DNA from: Ehretia macrophylla | Taxonomy: Eukaryota; Streptophyta; Magnoliopsida; Boraginales; Ehretiaceae | Length of the DNA: 64,000 bases | Direction of reading: 5' to 3' | Assembly (NCBI GenBank): GCA_037974665.1 | Contig: CM075768.1 | Location: 58,732,316-58,796,315, forward strand | In this document: positions 27,041 through 39,240 of the stretch, piece by piece | Layout: every line of letters starts with the position of its first letter | Numbering within the stretch: position 1 is the first letter of the stretch | Notes under the pieces: generated by a model | What the model was told of the DNA's origin: nothing | Databases searched by the model: none | The model's input: the letters and a program-made list of their open reading frames with translations, nothing else | Translations under genes and position numbers: made by a program

Positions 27041-27777
27041 ATTAATTTTGCCCGAGTCGGGTTCTTGTAATCTCGCCCAAGTTGGGCTTTGTAATCATTT
27101 TCTAATTTTAATGAAATGTTTATTTTATTTTTATTTGCGTTTTGGTTGTTTGTACATGTGTACCTTTCTCTTCGCAAATTTTTCTTAAGTTAGTGGGGTC
27201 GGACCAATTTAATGGACCATTCAAACTTAAGCGTAATGAACCGAGCTGGACACGATTAATGTTTTATCATCCTAATCCAAGCTGGTATAATCAGGACAAC
27301 TTTATAATTGTTACCAACTCGAACTCGTCAGTTCGTTATAAAATTGGTCAAACTAATGTTGACAAATATTGAGTTCGAGTTTAGACCCGAACTAATATAC
27401 CGACCTGAAACCGGAATGCACCGAGTTGGATCTTAATCCGAACTGGCAAAACTAATCAAATTGTTATTGATTATACCCGAGCTGGAACTTAGTCCGAGTT
27501 GGTTTACTTTATGATTCGCTCGTGATTAAGCGTGGCCACTGCGTTAATCCGAGTTGGAGTAATTTTGTAATTGTAGCACTTGAACCCGGGTCGGGCATTG
27601 GGCTGGTTTCGGTGCTTATTCCCAGGCCGGGCATTGCACTTTGTTTACAAAAATGCATTGTATTGAATTTGTACAAGCAATGTCTTGGCCCGGGGCATTT
27701 ACAAGATATTTCAGCTCGGGGTCGTTACAATATGTTTCGGCTCGGGGCCGTTACAAAATATTTCAGCTCGGGCCGCT
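27041..27777. other. Non-coding spacer between the two converging retrotransposon genes
   Basis: Holds the likely 3' ends of the antisense gene (taatgaaatg near 27107) and of gag-pol. It is rich in short degenerate repeats of the type ccgagctgga / ccgagttgga and gctcggg-ccg (27240-27775). No coding frame of note. Confidence 0.6.
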
Positions 27778-30700
27778 TTAGACAAAATAACGCTTCAGTT
27801 GTTCTGAGTGCCACACATTTTTCAGTAGTTTTCCGTTCTTGTCGCGGAGGTAGAAAGTCCCGGGTCGGACTTCTTTCAAGACTTCGTAGGGTCCCTCCCA
27901 GGTCGGGGAGAGCTTGTTACCGGAGCGCGGCAAAAAGATGGCATTTCTGAGTACGAGGTCGCCAACCTTAATAGGCTTAGGCTTGACCTGTTTGGCAAAG
28001 GCTCTTTGCATGGCAGCTTTGCTGGCCAGCATTCTGATTTGAGCTTTAGCTCGAAGCTCTTCAGCGAGGTCGAGCTCTTCACGGATCCGTGCTCCGTTTG
28101 TTTCTGGATCATGGTGGAGGGTTCTACTGGTCGGAGACCCGATCTCCACTGGCAGCATTGCTTGAGTGCCGAAGGTCAGTTCGAAGGGCGATTCTCCTGT
28201 TGCCGAGCTGGTGTTGGTCCGCTGAGCCCACAACACCTCGGGAAGAATTGTTGCCCATTGGCCCTCCGCTTCCTCCAGCTTGGTTTTCAGGCCCTGCAAA
28301 ATGATTTGGTTAGTCCTTTCAACTTGGCCATTACTTTGAGGGTGAGCAATAGATGAGAATCTGAGGTCGATCCCAATCTCAGCACATTTGCCTCGAAAGT
28401 ATCCACTGTCGAATTGTTTGCCGTGGTCAGTGATGATGACCTTCGGTACCCCAAACCGGCAAATGATGTTTTTCCATACGAAATCCCAAGCTGCCTTTTC
28501 TGTTATTCTAGCAACACCTTCAGCCTCGGGCCATTTAGTGAAGTAGTCTACAGCTACGAAGGCGTACTTCTTTTGGCCGACACCGGTCAGCAATGGGCCG
28601 ATTATGTCTAGACCCCACTGATAAAATGGCCACGGGCTCACCATCACTGTGAGGTCCACAGCAGGCTTCCTCTGTACATTGGCGAACCTCTAGCAGGTGT
28701 CGCACTTTTTTACGTACTCTTTGGCATCTTGCTCTAAGGTTGGCCAAAAATAGCCTTGTCTCAATGCCTTCCGAGCCAGAGCTTTGCCTCACAAGTGGTT
28801 TTCACATACCCCTTCATGAATCTCCCGGAGTACATAGTTTCCTTCTTCAGGTCCAACACATTTCAAGAGAGGCCAGGTGTAGGCTCTCTTATAGAGTGGT
28901 CCGGCAATTATGAGAAACCTTGAGGCCTGTTTCATGAGTTTTCGAGCTGCTTTTTCATCTTCTGGGGTCATACCCCCCTCCAAGTAGTCCATGATTGATT
29001 TGGTCCAATCTGGACTTAGATTGAGCTTGGCTACTGCTTGCACCCCCAACTGAATATTAGGTTCGGATACTTCCTCTACATGGACCAGGGCAGGTCGGTT
29101 CTCCCCCAAGGCCAACCTGGACAGGGCATCCGCCTTCACATTCTCTTCCCTAGGAATCTGCTGTATCGTGAACCTTCTGAGCATTGAGGTCAAATCCTTA
29201 ACTCTGTTGAGGTAGGCTAGCATAGCACTGTCCTTGACTTCGAACTCTCCCGATATCTGACTAGAAACCAATTGAGAGTCGGTGCTCAGGTCGGTTGTCT
29301 GTGCCCCGAGCTGAGCTGCAATTTTCAGTCCTGCAATCACCGCTTCGTATTCTGCTTCATTGTTGGACGCCGGGAAGGTGAACTTGAGGTAGTATTGGTG
29401 CTCATGTTGGTTTGGGTCGAGGATGACCACCCCAGATCCGCTTCCTGACTTCCCTGAGGCCCCATCCACATAGACCTTCCACACGTCCTCCGGGTCATGC
29501 TCTGCTCGGCCAGTGCATTCTACCACAAAGTCCGCGATGGCTTGGGCTTTGATGGCTGTTCTGGGCTGGTAGGTGATGTCAAATTGACTCAGCTCAACTG
29601 CCCATTTCAGTAGCCCGCCTGACGCCTCTGGCTTGTGCATGATGGACTTGAGCAGGGCATCAGTCATGACCTTAACTGGATGAGCATCAAAGTATGGCTT
29701 CAACTTTCTTGCCGCTGTGATGAGCGCGAGGGCGAGTTTTTCCAAGGAGGAGTATCTCACCTCGGCCCCTTGCAAGGTTTTGTTAACATAGTAGACCGGC
29801 TTCTGTTCCTTTCCTTCTTCTCGGACTAGTGCCGCCGCCACTGCTGTCCCCGAGCATGCTAAGTATAGTACCAGTTCCTCCCCCATCTCAGGTCGGGATA
29901 ACAGGGGTGGCGAAGCTAGGTACCTTTTCAGCTCTTGGAAGGCGTTCTGGCATTTCTCAGTCCATTCAAAGTTCTTAGGATTCCTCAATATCTTGAACAA
30001 ATGAGCACACTTGTCGACCGACCTGGACATGAATCTGCTCAGCGCTGCGACCTTACCTGCTAACACCTGGACGTCCTTCACGCAGGTCGGCAGTGCCAGG
30101 TCGAGTATCGCCTGGACCTTCTCCGGGTTGGCTTCTATTCCGTGGGTTGTGACCATAAAGCCCAGGAATTTGCCTGCCTTGACGCCGAATGCGCACTTTT
30201 CTGGGTTCAGCTTTATCCCAAAGTGCTCCATTACGGCGAAGTTTTCAGCCAGGTCGTCTACATGGTCTTCCGCCCTTCTGCTCTTGACCAACATGTCACC
30301 TACATAGATTTTCATATTCTGGCCGATCTGATTTTTGAAGACCTTGTTCACCATCCGAGTGTAGGTAGCTCCAGCATTCTTGAGGCCAAAAGACATGACC
30401 TCATAGTAGTACAGCCTTTTATCGGTAGTGAAGGCGGTTTTCTCTTTGTCTCCAGGAGCCATCTTGATTTGATTATAGCCTTTGAAGGCATCCATGAAGG
30501 AGAGTAGCTCGAATCCGGAGGTGGTGAAATCAATACACAGTCTCCATCCTCCCGAGGACTTAGTTACCAGTACCACATTGGATAACCAGGTTGGGTACTG
30601 TATTTCCTTTATGTGGCCGGCGTCCACTAACTTGTCCACTTCTTCTGCTATGATTTGTTGCTTATCATAATGGAAGTGCCGGCGCTTTTGGTTTACTGGA

Positions 30701-33000
30701 TAGTGATTTGGGTCGGCATTCAGGTGATGCTCAATCACTCCCAGGTCAATACCTGTCATGTCAGAGGCAGACCAGGCAAATACATGTTCATTTTTTAAAA
30801 GAAATCGGCTTATACCTTTCTTGAGGTTGGCAGAGAGTTCACTCCCGATCTTTGCTTTCTTGGTTTCATCAGAGAGCTTCACCTCCTGAAGGTCTTCAGC
30901 CGAGCTTCCTCTCTTAGCATCTCTTTTTTCTTCAGGCAAATCTGGTCCCCAGCCGATTTGATACTTGGGCCAGAGTGAGTTTTCGTAGCATTCCCGAGCT
31001 GAGAGTTGGGCTCCTCGAATGGTGGCCACGCCGGCCGGGGTTGGGAATTTCAGGGCCTGGTGGTAAGTTGAGGGGACGGCCCTGAAATGATTGAGTGCCA
31101 CTCGACCTAAAATCCCATTGTAAGTGGAGTTACAATCCATCACAATGAAGTTGGCTTGCATCGACACCCACTTATCTCCATCTTCCAGTTTCAGCGGGAG
31201 GTTGATGACCCCTTTGGCTCGGTGGGACTGCCCGGTGAAACCAGGTAAAGTACCCCTCAATGGCCTGAGTCGGCTCCTGTCCAACCCCATTTGCTCAAAA
31301 GCGCTGAGAAATAAGACTTCTGTTGAGCTCCCGGTGTCCACCATCAACCTTTTGACGGTGAAGTTGGTTATTTCAGCGCTGATCACCAGTAGGTCGTCAT
31401 GAGGCAATATCACCCCCTCCAAGTCTTCTGAGGAGAAGGTGAGCTCCTGCATCCCCGGAGCCGGTCCCCGCATTGGTCCATACTCCCTCCCAACACGAAC
31501 ATAACCCTTCCTGCCTGCTGAGGTCTCTCCTCTTGACGCCAATCCTCCTGCAATAGTTTCAATCACGGCCAAGCGTCCGCCCCCAGCCTGGCGCCTGGGC
31601 GGACTTCTCTCTCTATCCCTTTGGTCGGGATTTCGGGTCGGCTGCTGATCTACATATCTCCAGAGGTGGCCTCGGGCTATAAGTGCCTCAATCTCCTGTT
31701 TCAAGTCTTTACACTCTTCGGTGGTATGGCCGTAGTCCATATGGTAGCGGCAATACTAGATTCTATTGCGCTTCTCGGGTCGGCCTTTCATCCTAGGAGT
31801 TGGGGGCAGGTGGTTCTGGTGTTGGATCTCCATCAGGATCTGCTCCTTCGAGGTGTTAAGGGGAGTAAACATAGTGAACCGGGGGTTCTGCTTTGGCTGT
31901 TGAGGCTGCTTGCCTCGGTCATTCTGGACTTTACCCCCAGGTTGGGCTCGGGAGGTCTCTCCCTTCTTGCTGGCTTCCTTCTCTTTGTCATCATCCCTCT
32001 TTGCCTGGTGTATTTCTTCCGAGTGTATGTACCCTTCTGCTCGTACCATCAGCTCGGATACAGTATCCACGGGGTCGATTGCCAAGGAGGATGTGAGGGG
32101 GCCCGATCTGAGCCCGCTCTGGTAAGCCATCAATGCCATGGAGTCCTCCAGGTTGGGAATTCGGAGGGACTCTTCATTGAATCTGGCCGTGTAAGCCCTC
32201 AAACTTTTCCCTCTATGTTGCTTCACCAGCAGCAATGTAGAAGTATGTCGGGTGGCACGCCGGCTTCCTACGAAGCGGGACAGGAAAGCCTCAGCCAGCT
32301 GGTGAAAACTTGCAATTAAACCCGGACGAAGTTTTTGGAACCAATCCAAGGCATTGCCAACCAGGGTGGTCGGGAATGTCTTTGCCTTCATGAGATCTGG
32401 CATGTCATGCAGAGTCATGTGGTGATCAAAATTGAGCAGGTGGCTGGCTGGGTCTCCATCTCCATTGTAGACGGCCAGGTTGGGCATACGGTTGCCGGTG
32501 GGCAGTGGCGTGGCCAGTACCTCGGGGAAGAGTGGGCTTATGCCGAGCTGGTTGATGACCTTTGCTATGGCAACTGCGGTCTTGGCCTGCTCGGGGTCGG
32601 CTTGAGCCGCCCTTTTACCTCTCGCCGCGTCGGATCTCGCCATCGGCTCTAGGAAGCCCTCCTTGTCCTGCGCCCGTTTTCGCCTTGACTCTGGGATGTG
32701 GAATTGCGGACGCGATGGCCACGGCATAGCCTCTTGTGGGGCCAGGGGGCCCTCAGCTAACCGGGCTACCTGCTCCTTAAGTTCCTCGAACATCCTCAGC
32801 ATCATCCTTATCTCCGGTGATAGGCTGGAGTTGGGGTCTCCTTCTGCTGTGGGGTTGGTTTGAGTGGCTAAGTGTATACGTTGGCTTATTCCAACGTCGG
32901 CTTGGGTTAGGTTTTGGCTAGGCACTTGCGTGGTTTCGAGGTCCCCTTCCGGGTTGGACGAATCCTCTACCGATATGTTGTGGCTTCTAGTTTGCACCAT
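27778..33000 (-). pseudogene. Gag-pol polyprotein, Ty3/gypsy Tat type, inactivated
   Basis: One minus-strand frame of 1741 codons from ATG (33000) to TAA (27780-27778). It is broken by TAG at 31758-31756, TGA at 28791-28789 and TAG at 28692-28690. Gag: retrotransposon gag core (LLNFDHHMTLHDM ... YQSGLRSGPL). Zinc-knuckle-like YCRYHMDYGHTTEEC follows the first stop. Aspartic protease has VDTGSST. Reverse transcriptase: the usual YxDD catalytic motif reads YVGD, and the frame jumps from CIDFT straight to TSGFELLSFMDAF, so a stretch of roughly 20 residues normally between them is missing. A first RNase H-like region is followed by a second, VDGASGKSGSGSGVVILD ... NNEAEYEA ... TDSQL, typical of the lineage. 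Integrase keeps HHCC pieces (CDTC), a DDE core (GLDIIGP, TDHGKQF, NGQVERTN) and the C-terminal region. No chromodomain seen. It cannot encode a working enzyme set as it stands. Confidence 0.92.
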
Positions 33001-33050
33001 AATGGTTTCTTAATGAGTGGTGAAGAGAGTTATAAAAGAACTCGTCGTTT

Positions 33051-33066
33051 CCCACAAACAGCGCCA
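33051..33066 (-). other. Primer-binding site
   Basis: Three bases inside the 5' LTR the minus strand reads TGGCGCTGTTTGTGGG, the position and TGG start expected of a tRNA 3'-end complement. The matching tRNA was not identified. Confidence 0.65.
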
Positions 33067-33069
33067 AAC

Positions 33070-33534
33070 TGTCGAAGTTGGAAATCTCACGGTTGAAGTT
33101 GGGAGCTACTTGCGCCGAGCTGGACTTTTCAGGTTGGCCTCCGAGCTGTGTTTTCCTGATCGGCTATCAGACCTGCACAAGGAAAAGAAGGAAAAGGCGG
33201 GGTGACGACCGGATTTTCCCCTCGAGCGTGCGAATGATTAGTATGTCCGAGATGGCAAGGTAGCTGAGAGCATTTAATAACGAGTTACTTCCTTAAATGA
33301 AGAGGGTGGAGTTCTATTTATACTAAGTTCTGATCTGACAGCATTTAATGCAGTTCAGCTTTATGTCCCATCAGTGTTTTATGTCCCATCGGAACAGTTG
33401 GAACTGAGGTCGGGGTTTTCGGGGTAGGGCCAGTCAACCTGGTTGGACATTCAGTTGAACGCGCTGGTCTTGGTGCTGATTAGCCCGCCTCGGCTCGGGA
33501 TGGATTCGTACCTCAGCTCGGGAACCCCTCGTCA
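33070..33534 (-). repeat. 5' LTR of the Tat-type element
   Basis: 465 bp. On the element strand it starts TGACGAGGGGTTCCC and ends CTTCGACA. Contains a TATAAATA (complement of 33315-33322) suited to drive gag-pol transcription. Confidence 0.95.
33315..33322 (-). promoter_or_regulatory. TATA box in the 5' LTR
   Basis: Reverse complement of TATTTATA gives TATAAATA in the context agtataaatagaac, in the U3 part of the upstream LTR; conserved in the other LTR. Confidence 0.65.
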
Positions 33535-33539
33535 ATATG

Positions 33540-34480
33540 TATACCCACTTTAATTAAAAGTACTGAAATTATGTGCTTAATTTCTTTCAGCGACATAAAT
33601 CGTGGATTTTCAAAATTTTAAATTATCATTGTAATGTGTTTGTCCTAGTCGATCGTTCTCCTTACCAGAAGAAAAAACCACGTAAGTTGAAAATTGTATT
33701 TGGGTTATGCTTTGTTCTTAAATATTATTATTATGTAATATATTTTACTTATTTTGCAGCTCTCAAATTTACTAGAATGTAGGACAACATTCAAAGAGTG
33801 ATTGACAATGTCGTGCCCATGCCAAATGTACGATCGAATTACGTGAGATTGTTATGATATGATGGTGATTTAGTGACGACGCTTCTTGGACTTTTCCAAA
33901 TACTATATTTGTTGAAATTTATAACTAGTGTAGTTAAGTCTGAAGTTGGAACTGATACAATACCGTTTGAAAAAATAAATACACCTAATGAGAGAAGGTA
34001 CAACTCGAGGCGATCATCTATGGAGTAAAAAATTCTGTTGATTTAATTATTATTATTATCTTTCATTATATGTTTGAGCTATGAATTTGACATAAATTTA
34101 ATATATGAACAGTGGGAAAAAGAAATTTTGGAGAATATGAGATACGATCGTCTAGCAAAACTGATTTGCTATGCAACAACCTATATGTATGTCAAAGAAA
34201 AAGTATTACACCAGATGTCTTATGTACCCATTCTACTCAAGGGGATTTGTTGAGAGTGTTCCACGGTATGATTTTTTAAAATTTTGATTGTTATATATAT
34301 ATATATATATTATATTATATTTGTAATATTGTAGAAACTAATGCTACATTGCTCGTCCTTTTAACCTTTTTTCAAAAAGTGATTGAAGATGTGACATTTA
34401 TTCCATTGCAATGATATTTTTAGAGATGCTTATTGGTGAGAAAGTCAAAATGATGGACGAGGTATCAGTAGTAGAAAGAT
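33540..34480 (+). other. Exon-like remnants right of the retrotransposon, unrecognised
   Basis: A segment at 33591-33679 is open (RHKSWIFKILNYHCN ... DRSPYQKKKP). It is framed by an acceptor-like tttctttcag and a donor-like gtaagt, then by a second tttgcag at about 33753-33759 followed by sequence that soon stops. This looks like a decayed spliced gene, but I do not recognise the family. Confidence 0.3.
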
Positions 34481-34817
34481 TCTCAATAAGTAAGGTCAAG
34501 TAATGAATCAACATTGGACGTAGAAAGTTGTCTTCTTTTTTTTCTTTTTTCTTTTTCTCTTTTTGGTAATAGAGTTAGAGTAGAAAGATGTGTAATGTAT
34601 CAGTCACCTTATAGGTTGCTGCACGGTCTATCCCTGGTTAGAGTGAATGCAACGCAATGCAATTGAACATTAGAGTTTAATACTATAAAACTCTACTGTG
34701 CGACACTAACCAAACTACGCTGAGGTAGCCAAACTACACTGAGGTTGGAATAGGAAGTGCTAAAGACTTGAAGAGCTCTAGATTTGTTGCAAAGCTAAGT
34801 ACACAAAAGTTTGAGAA
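34481..34817. other. Spacer, nothing recognised
   Basis: Pyrimidine-rich at 34533-34563 and otherwise unremarkable. Confidence 0.5.
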
Positions 34818-35036
34818 TGAGACTATATACTTTGGAGAAGGAGACTCGTGTTACTCACACAACTCAACATTTTTGGAATAGTTTACAAATGCCACAATCT
34901 TCCTCTATTTATATACTTGAGAGGATTTAAATAGGTGTATCCAATGATAGATATTAATCTAAATAGACAACTTGAATCACACCTCTTGAATTATTTAGCC
35001 AAAATATCTCCAACTTACAAAAATATCTCTAATTTA
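34818..35036 (+). repeat. Direct repeat R1 (LTR-like)
   Basis: About 210 bp starting gagactatatactttggag, with a second copy at 38556-38764. The minus strand contains gtatataaatagagg, a TATA-like motif as in LTR promoters, so these may be solo-LTR remnants. The two copies sit on either side of the decayed pseudokinase copy. Confidence 0.7.
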
Positions 35037-35165
35037 GATAAATTTATACAAATAATGTGTGACGTAACATCATCGGTGACATCAACAAATTGACCTATAA
35101 ACACACATTCTTTCACTTGTGCCCGACCAAGCTCAGTTGCTCACACAACATTCTACTCCAACTCA

Positions 35166-35832
35166 ATTAGTTAGTAATCTTGCATCTCTCTAGTAGAGTT
35201 GCTCTTCTTCTTTTATGTTACCAAAACTTATTGGAATATTTTTTTATGTGACATGTCTCGGATAGGGATAAATTGAATAAATAGAAAAGAGATTTATTAT
35301 AAGATTTCAATTAGTAGAAAAAGAATGCACCAAATTGATAGATTACTTATCATATTATTTGACATTGATGCTAAGATTGCAAGTATTATGATATTAAAGG
35401 CACAACTTTGAGCAACGTATAATTGATGTCCATGTCATATTTAACTTATCGTGTCTTCTGTGAAGTTTAGCAGTTATTGGAAAACTATTATATACAGTAG
35501 TCGGTCTGATCCGGTTATTACAGTTCTCTATTATTGTCAGAGTGGTTGGATTCAGTAACAGTTTTACATAAACTTACAACTAGGTGATGAAATCTAAGTA
35601 TACATAGTGTTGTCTTAGGATTAACTCTAGTAGTTAAAGCTCGAATGAATATCCTGTGCTTTTAATTTCATCTTGAGTAAAATGTACAATACCTCTTTCT
35701 AATTTACTGAATTAATTGAATTGACTTGTATTTTTAAAAAGTAGCAAATTTCCACTTCGTATTTTGGAGCATTAACAGATAATAGAGCTTAATGAGCTAT
35801 AAGCCAAAGGATTATTTTGACCTTTGACCCTT
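35166..35832 (+). repeat. Direct repeat X1 of the duplicated region
   Basis: Matches 42986-44050 over most of its length (for example atttgacattgatgctaaga and cttatcgtgtcttctgtga-type segments). It lacks the hAT-like MITE present in the second copy. Confidence 0.75.
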
Positions 35833-36620
35833 CGTTGGTACATTTAATTTCCACCGTACATGCCAGGGCAAGGTTGGTGAATTTGTACAACACTCAGTTT
35901 AATCAAAGCCATTTATATGTGGTTGTAATAGAGAATTTCTCAAATGGGTGAGACAGCAAAATGTGGAATGTAAATTTTCACCTAAGAAAACTCGCATGGT
36001 AGTAAACAATCCTATACCAAGTCAATGATGCTACCTTCCACGGTGTTGAAGCAGACTCTTTCTCTTTATCAATCAAAATTATTTTCTAAATTATTCGGGC
36101 TTCCTTTGAAAATACGAATTTCTCATTGTAAATAATGATATTTATACAGATTTTTTCACCGTACAATGAAATATTTCATGTGTGGATACCACTCATATGA
36201 GTCACAATTTGCTGCATCACTCATAATTTTACATCTTATTTTTTGTTTTATGGGTGAGCAACAAGGAGCACAAGATGGAGTTGAAATAAATAATGAGTGA
36301 AATAGTGTCATATATAATTTTTTTCTTTTTCTCTCTTTATTTTATTTTTATTTTTTTACCTCCCACAACATTTTTAGATGGAAGACTACAATCATATATA
36401 TCACATTTCTTAATTAGGTTGTTGTGGAAGGTACAAAATAACATCCTTTTTGCGTTAAACTTAAGTGGACAATAACTTAGTAAAAATAATCTTTTATTTA
36501 AAGAAAATGTGATGTGTCACTCTCTTAGGAAGATCCTACAATTACTCACTAATTAGAGAAATCTATATCCTAAAAATAAATTCTTCTATCGTGGCGCTCT
36601 CAGTAACAAATTATTTCACG
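35833..36620. other. Upstream region of the decayed pseudokinase
   Basis: AT-rich. The last 50 bp before 36621 resemble the sequence just before the intact copy at 40523. No other gene seen. Confidence 0.5.
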
Positions 36621-38302
36621 ATGGCTGAAACAAATGTTCCTATACCAGCTCCGATACTTAAAAATTTTAAATTATTACTACACAGAAGACAATCTGAAAT
36701 TCTCGCCCCATCTAATCAATAAGCCTGAGTTCGCAAAATCTATGCTTGAAGCAATCGAGTATCACAAAAAAATAGTATTTCTTTCTCTCTCTTTCTCCCT
36801 CTTTACACGCTATAGCATTAACATTTTTTTGATCTAAACTCTTTTTTTTAGGAAAAAAAATCCAATAACATGAGTTTTGATTAAATGGCTTTGATTAAAC
36901 TGAGTGTTGTACAAATCCAATGTGTAATGATTTTTTTTTGGAATTATTGTTGTGTTGGATTACATGGGATTGTTCACTTACAAGGCATGGATTTGGGCCA
37001 TGTGAAATACTATACAACTTCTCTTATCTGGAAAAACTCACGGAAAACTTCAGTGACCAAAACTTGATTCAAATTACTCGTTGTGGTAAGCTATTTTGTG
37101 CTAAAATTTCCAATGCATCAGGAGATCGTGAAGTCACAATCAAAACATGTGATCTGTTTTTGCCATTCAAACACATGTATGGATGGTATCCAGACAAACT
37201 GTATGTAAAATGCTTATGTTTGATTTTATTCGCTTTTGAATTGTTTGATTTGGTTCAATGTTACGTATTACCTCAACTAATGATGAATATGTATCTTAGA
37301 ACGAACTCGTGTTATTGACCCACTCAGTGTTATATAACATGATGGATGTAATGAAATCACAAAAAAAATTGGAGAAAGTCGTTGGATACTCGTATGATAA
37401 ATATTTGGCAGTGGTATATGACTTACCATTAGAGCAATCTGTTTGTCATGCAATTCCTTTTGGTATGTAATCTATTTACATATCGAGATTACATTGAGTA
37501 TGCATTTGTTATGTAATAACATGTCTTATTGCTCATATCTTAGATGACTTTGACTGAAACACTCGAATGAGGCCTGCAATGGAAATTGGATAGGTTGTCA
37601 AATTAATGCATGATAACAAAATTGCAATCGCCAGTATTGATGCAAGAAACATAATGATTGATAACGTTTGAAGTTTCGAAAGTGTTTGATGTCAAATTTA
37701 TTTTTAATATTTGTGATATGCTTTTTATATGGCATGTAGGAGGATAACTTTAAATTGTTTGAGATCTGTTTTCATGTTTGTGTTGGTGGCACGCCTACTG
37801 AAGACATTGCAAATTATTTTTTGGAGAGTTATGCATATTTTGATCCAGGTCGTCTTAGAGCAAGTATGTCTTTTTATGTTATCATATTAAATTTTTAAGT
37901 GTTATCATATCTTTTTATGTTATCGTAATATTTGGATTTTTGTTGTGATAATAAAGTAAATTTTTTTATGCAAAATAGATGCTGGTTTTACTATAAAACC
38001 AGACACTTATGCATATGGCATTCTATTTTTAGAGCTGATGACTAAGCAAGTTTATAACAAACTTGACTCTGATGTTTGGAGAAAGTGGACTTTTGATGTG
38101 TTTGCTCCAAGAAAAGACACACTTGTGGATATGTCTTTTGATGTTGATAAAGCAATTGGATAAAAAAATTACAAATCTAGCGGTCTCTTGTTTGCACGAG
38201 AATTTAGCTGAAAGACCAAAGATGAGTGAAATTGTTGATCTTCTAGGAAAAAACTATGGGCATTTGCTAGCTAGATCGTGCAATAAAGAGAAAAAAAGGT
38301 GA
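36621..38302 (+). pseudogene. Decayed copy of the receptor-kinase-like pseudokinase
   Basis: All six exons of the intact gene at 40523-42173 can be traced in order. Lesions: the frame shifts within exon 1 before YYTEDNLKFSPHLIN; the exon 1 donor is lost (aaaaaatagtattt near 36770 replaces AG|GTATG); a short deletion in exon 3; two stops in exon 4 (TGA 37555-37557, TAG 37591-37593); and a stop with a +1 shift in exon 6 (TAA at 38161). Exon 2 keeps LEKLTENFSDQNLIQITRCG, and exon 5 keeps NFKLFEI. It probably makes no functional protein. Confidence 0.85.
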
Positions 38303-38555
38303 TTTATCCTCTTCTTGATGGGTGCATAGCTTAGCAATTAGGTATTTTTGTTATCTTTCCTGAGTTGTATGAGTATTATAAATCGTAGAGTTTCCACATG
38401 ATACCAAAACAGATCAAATGTGGATCCTTATGACGCACTGGAAAGTGCATTGTTACGACGGGATCTTTAAATAAGTCTTCGAAAGAGATACTTGGATGCA
38501 AGGTTACAGTAAATATAGTATCATAAGTTATAACGAAGCTATTGGGACATCGAGA
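38303..38555 (+). other. Downstream flank shared with the intact copy
   Basis: The first 80 bp (atcctcttcttgatgggtgc ...) match the sequence after the stop of the intact gene at 42174-42255, so the duplication extends past the coding region. Confidence 0.6.
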
Positions 38556-38764
38556 CTATATACTTTGGAGATGGAGAATCGTGTTACTCACACAACTCAA
38601 CATTTTTGGGATAGTTTACAAATGCCATAAGCCTCCTTTATTTATATACTTGAGGGGATTTAAGGAGATGTATCCAATGATGGGTACTAATCCAAATAGA
38701 CGGCTTGGATCACACCTCTTGAATTATCTAGCCAAAATATCTACAACTTAGAAGAATATCTCTA
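38556..38764 (+). repeat. Direct repeat R2 (LTR-like)
   Basis: Second copy of the 34818-35036 repeat, same orientation, differing by scattered substitutions. Confidence 0.7.
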
Positions 38765-39240
38765 ATCCTGAGAAACACTAAATTCCGGATAGAAGCACTT
38801 CCCAATGAATCCAATCTATGCAAACTGTATCATTTATTTTTTTGTTCTCGTCTTCCTTTTTTTCCTTACGCTAATTTATTACGTAGCTTGTTTGTTAGAA
38901 ATATGAGGTGTATGAACGAACAAATGAACTAGAAATTATATATTTTTTTGGGGTCTGGAAATAGAAATTGGATGAATAAAATTTACGTGGTTAGCTAAAT
39001 CTAAGTCTATGGTTAGACAGCTTTATAATCCCAACAAACTCAGAGTCTATTTTATACGCTATTTACCTTATATATATGAAACTAATCCAATATATATTGA
39101 TTAAAAATATCTTATGTGTACGGAATTACTGTGTAGACTACAAAAAGATCAGCTATGAAAAACGTAAAGGCTCATTAAGAATTCGGGTAATAATCACAAT
39201 ACTCTTCTGCTATGATTGATCACATCGTGAATGAATAGAT
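38765..39240. other. Spacer, nothing recognised
   Basis: AT-rich; no coding or repeat signal that I can support. Confidence 0.5.

Larger units (their letters stand above)
23813..33534 (-). mobile_element. Ty3/gypsy LTR retrotransposon, Tat-type, 9.7 kb
   Basis: Complete in structure: LTRs at 23813-24278 and 33070-33534, and identical ATATG target duplications at 23808-23812 and 33535-33539. The primer-binding-site-like sequence lies next to the right LTR and a G-rich polypurine tract next to the left one, so the element reads on the minus strand. It carries gag-pol (minus) and a separate plus-strand gene between integrase and the 3' LTR. Two RNase H-like regions and an antisense extra gene are known traits of the Tat lineage. 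By my hand alignment the LTRs differ at about 28 of 465 positions, so the insertion is not recent. Coding regions carry stops and motif losses, so it is defective. Confidence 0.95.

Noticed and set aside
25278-27177. Several minus-strand frames of 70-122 codons
   Set aside because: Shadows of the GC-rich plus-strand antisense gene of the retrotransposon; composition follows the real frame.
30142-32652. Plus-strand frames up to 232 codons across gag-pol
   Set aside because: Antisense shadows of the long minus-strand gag-pol frame.
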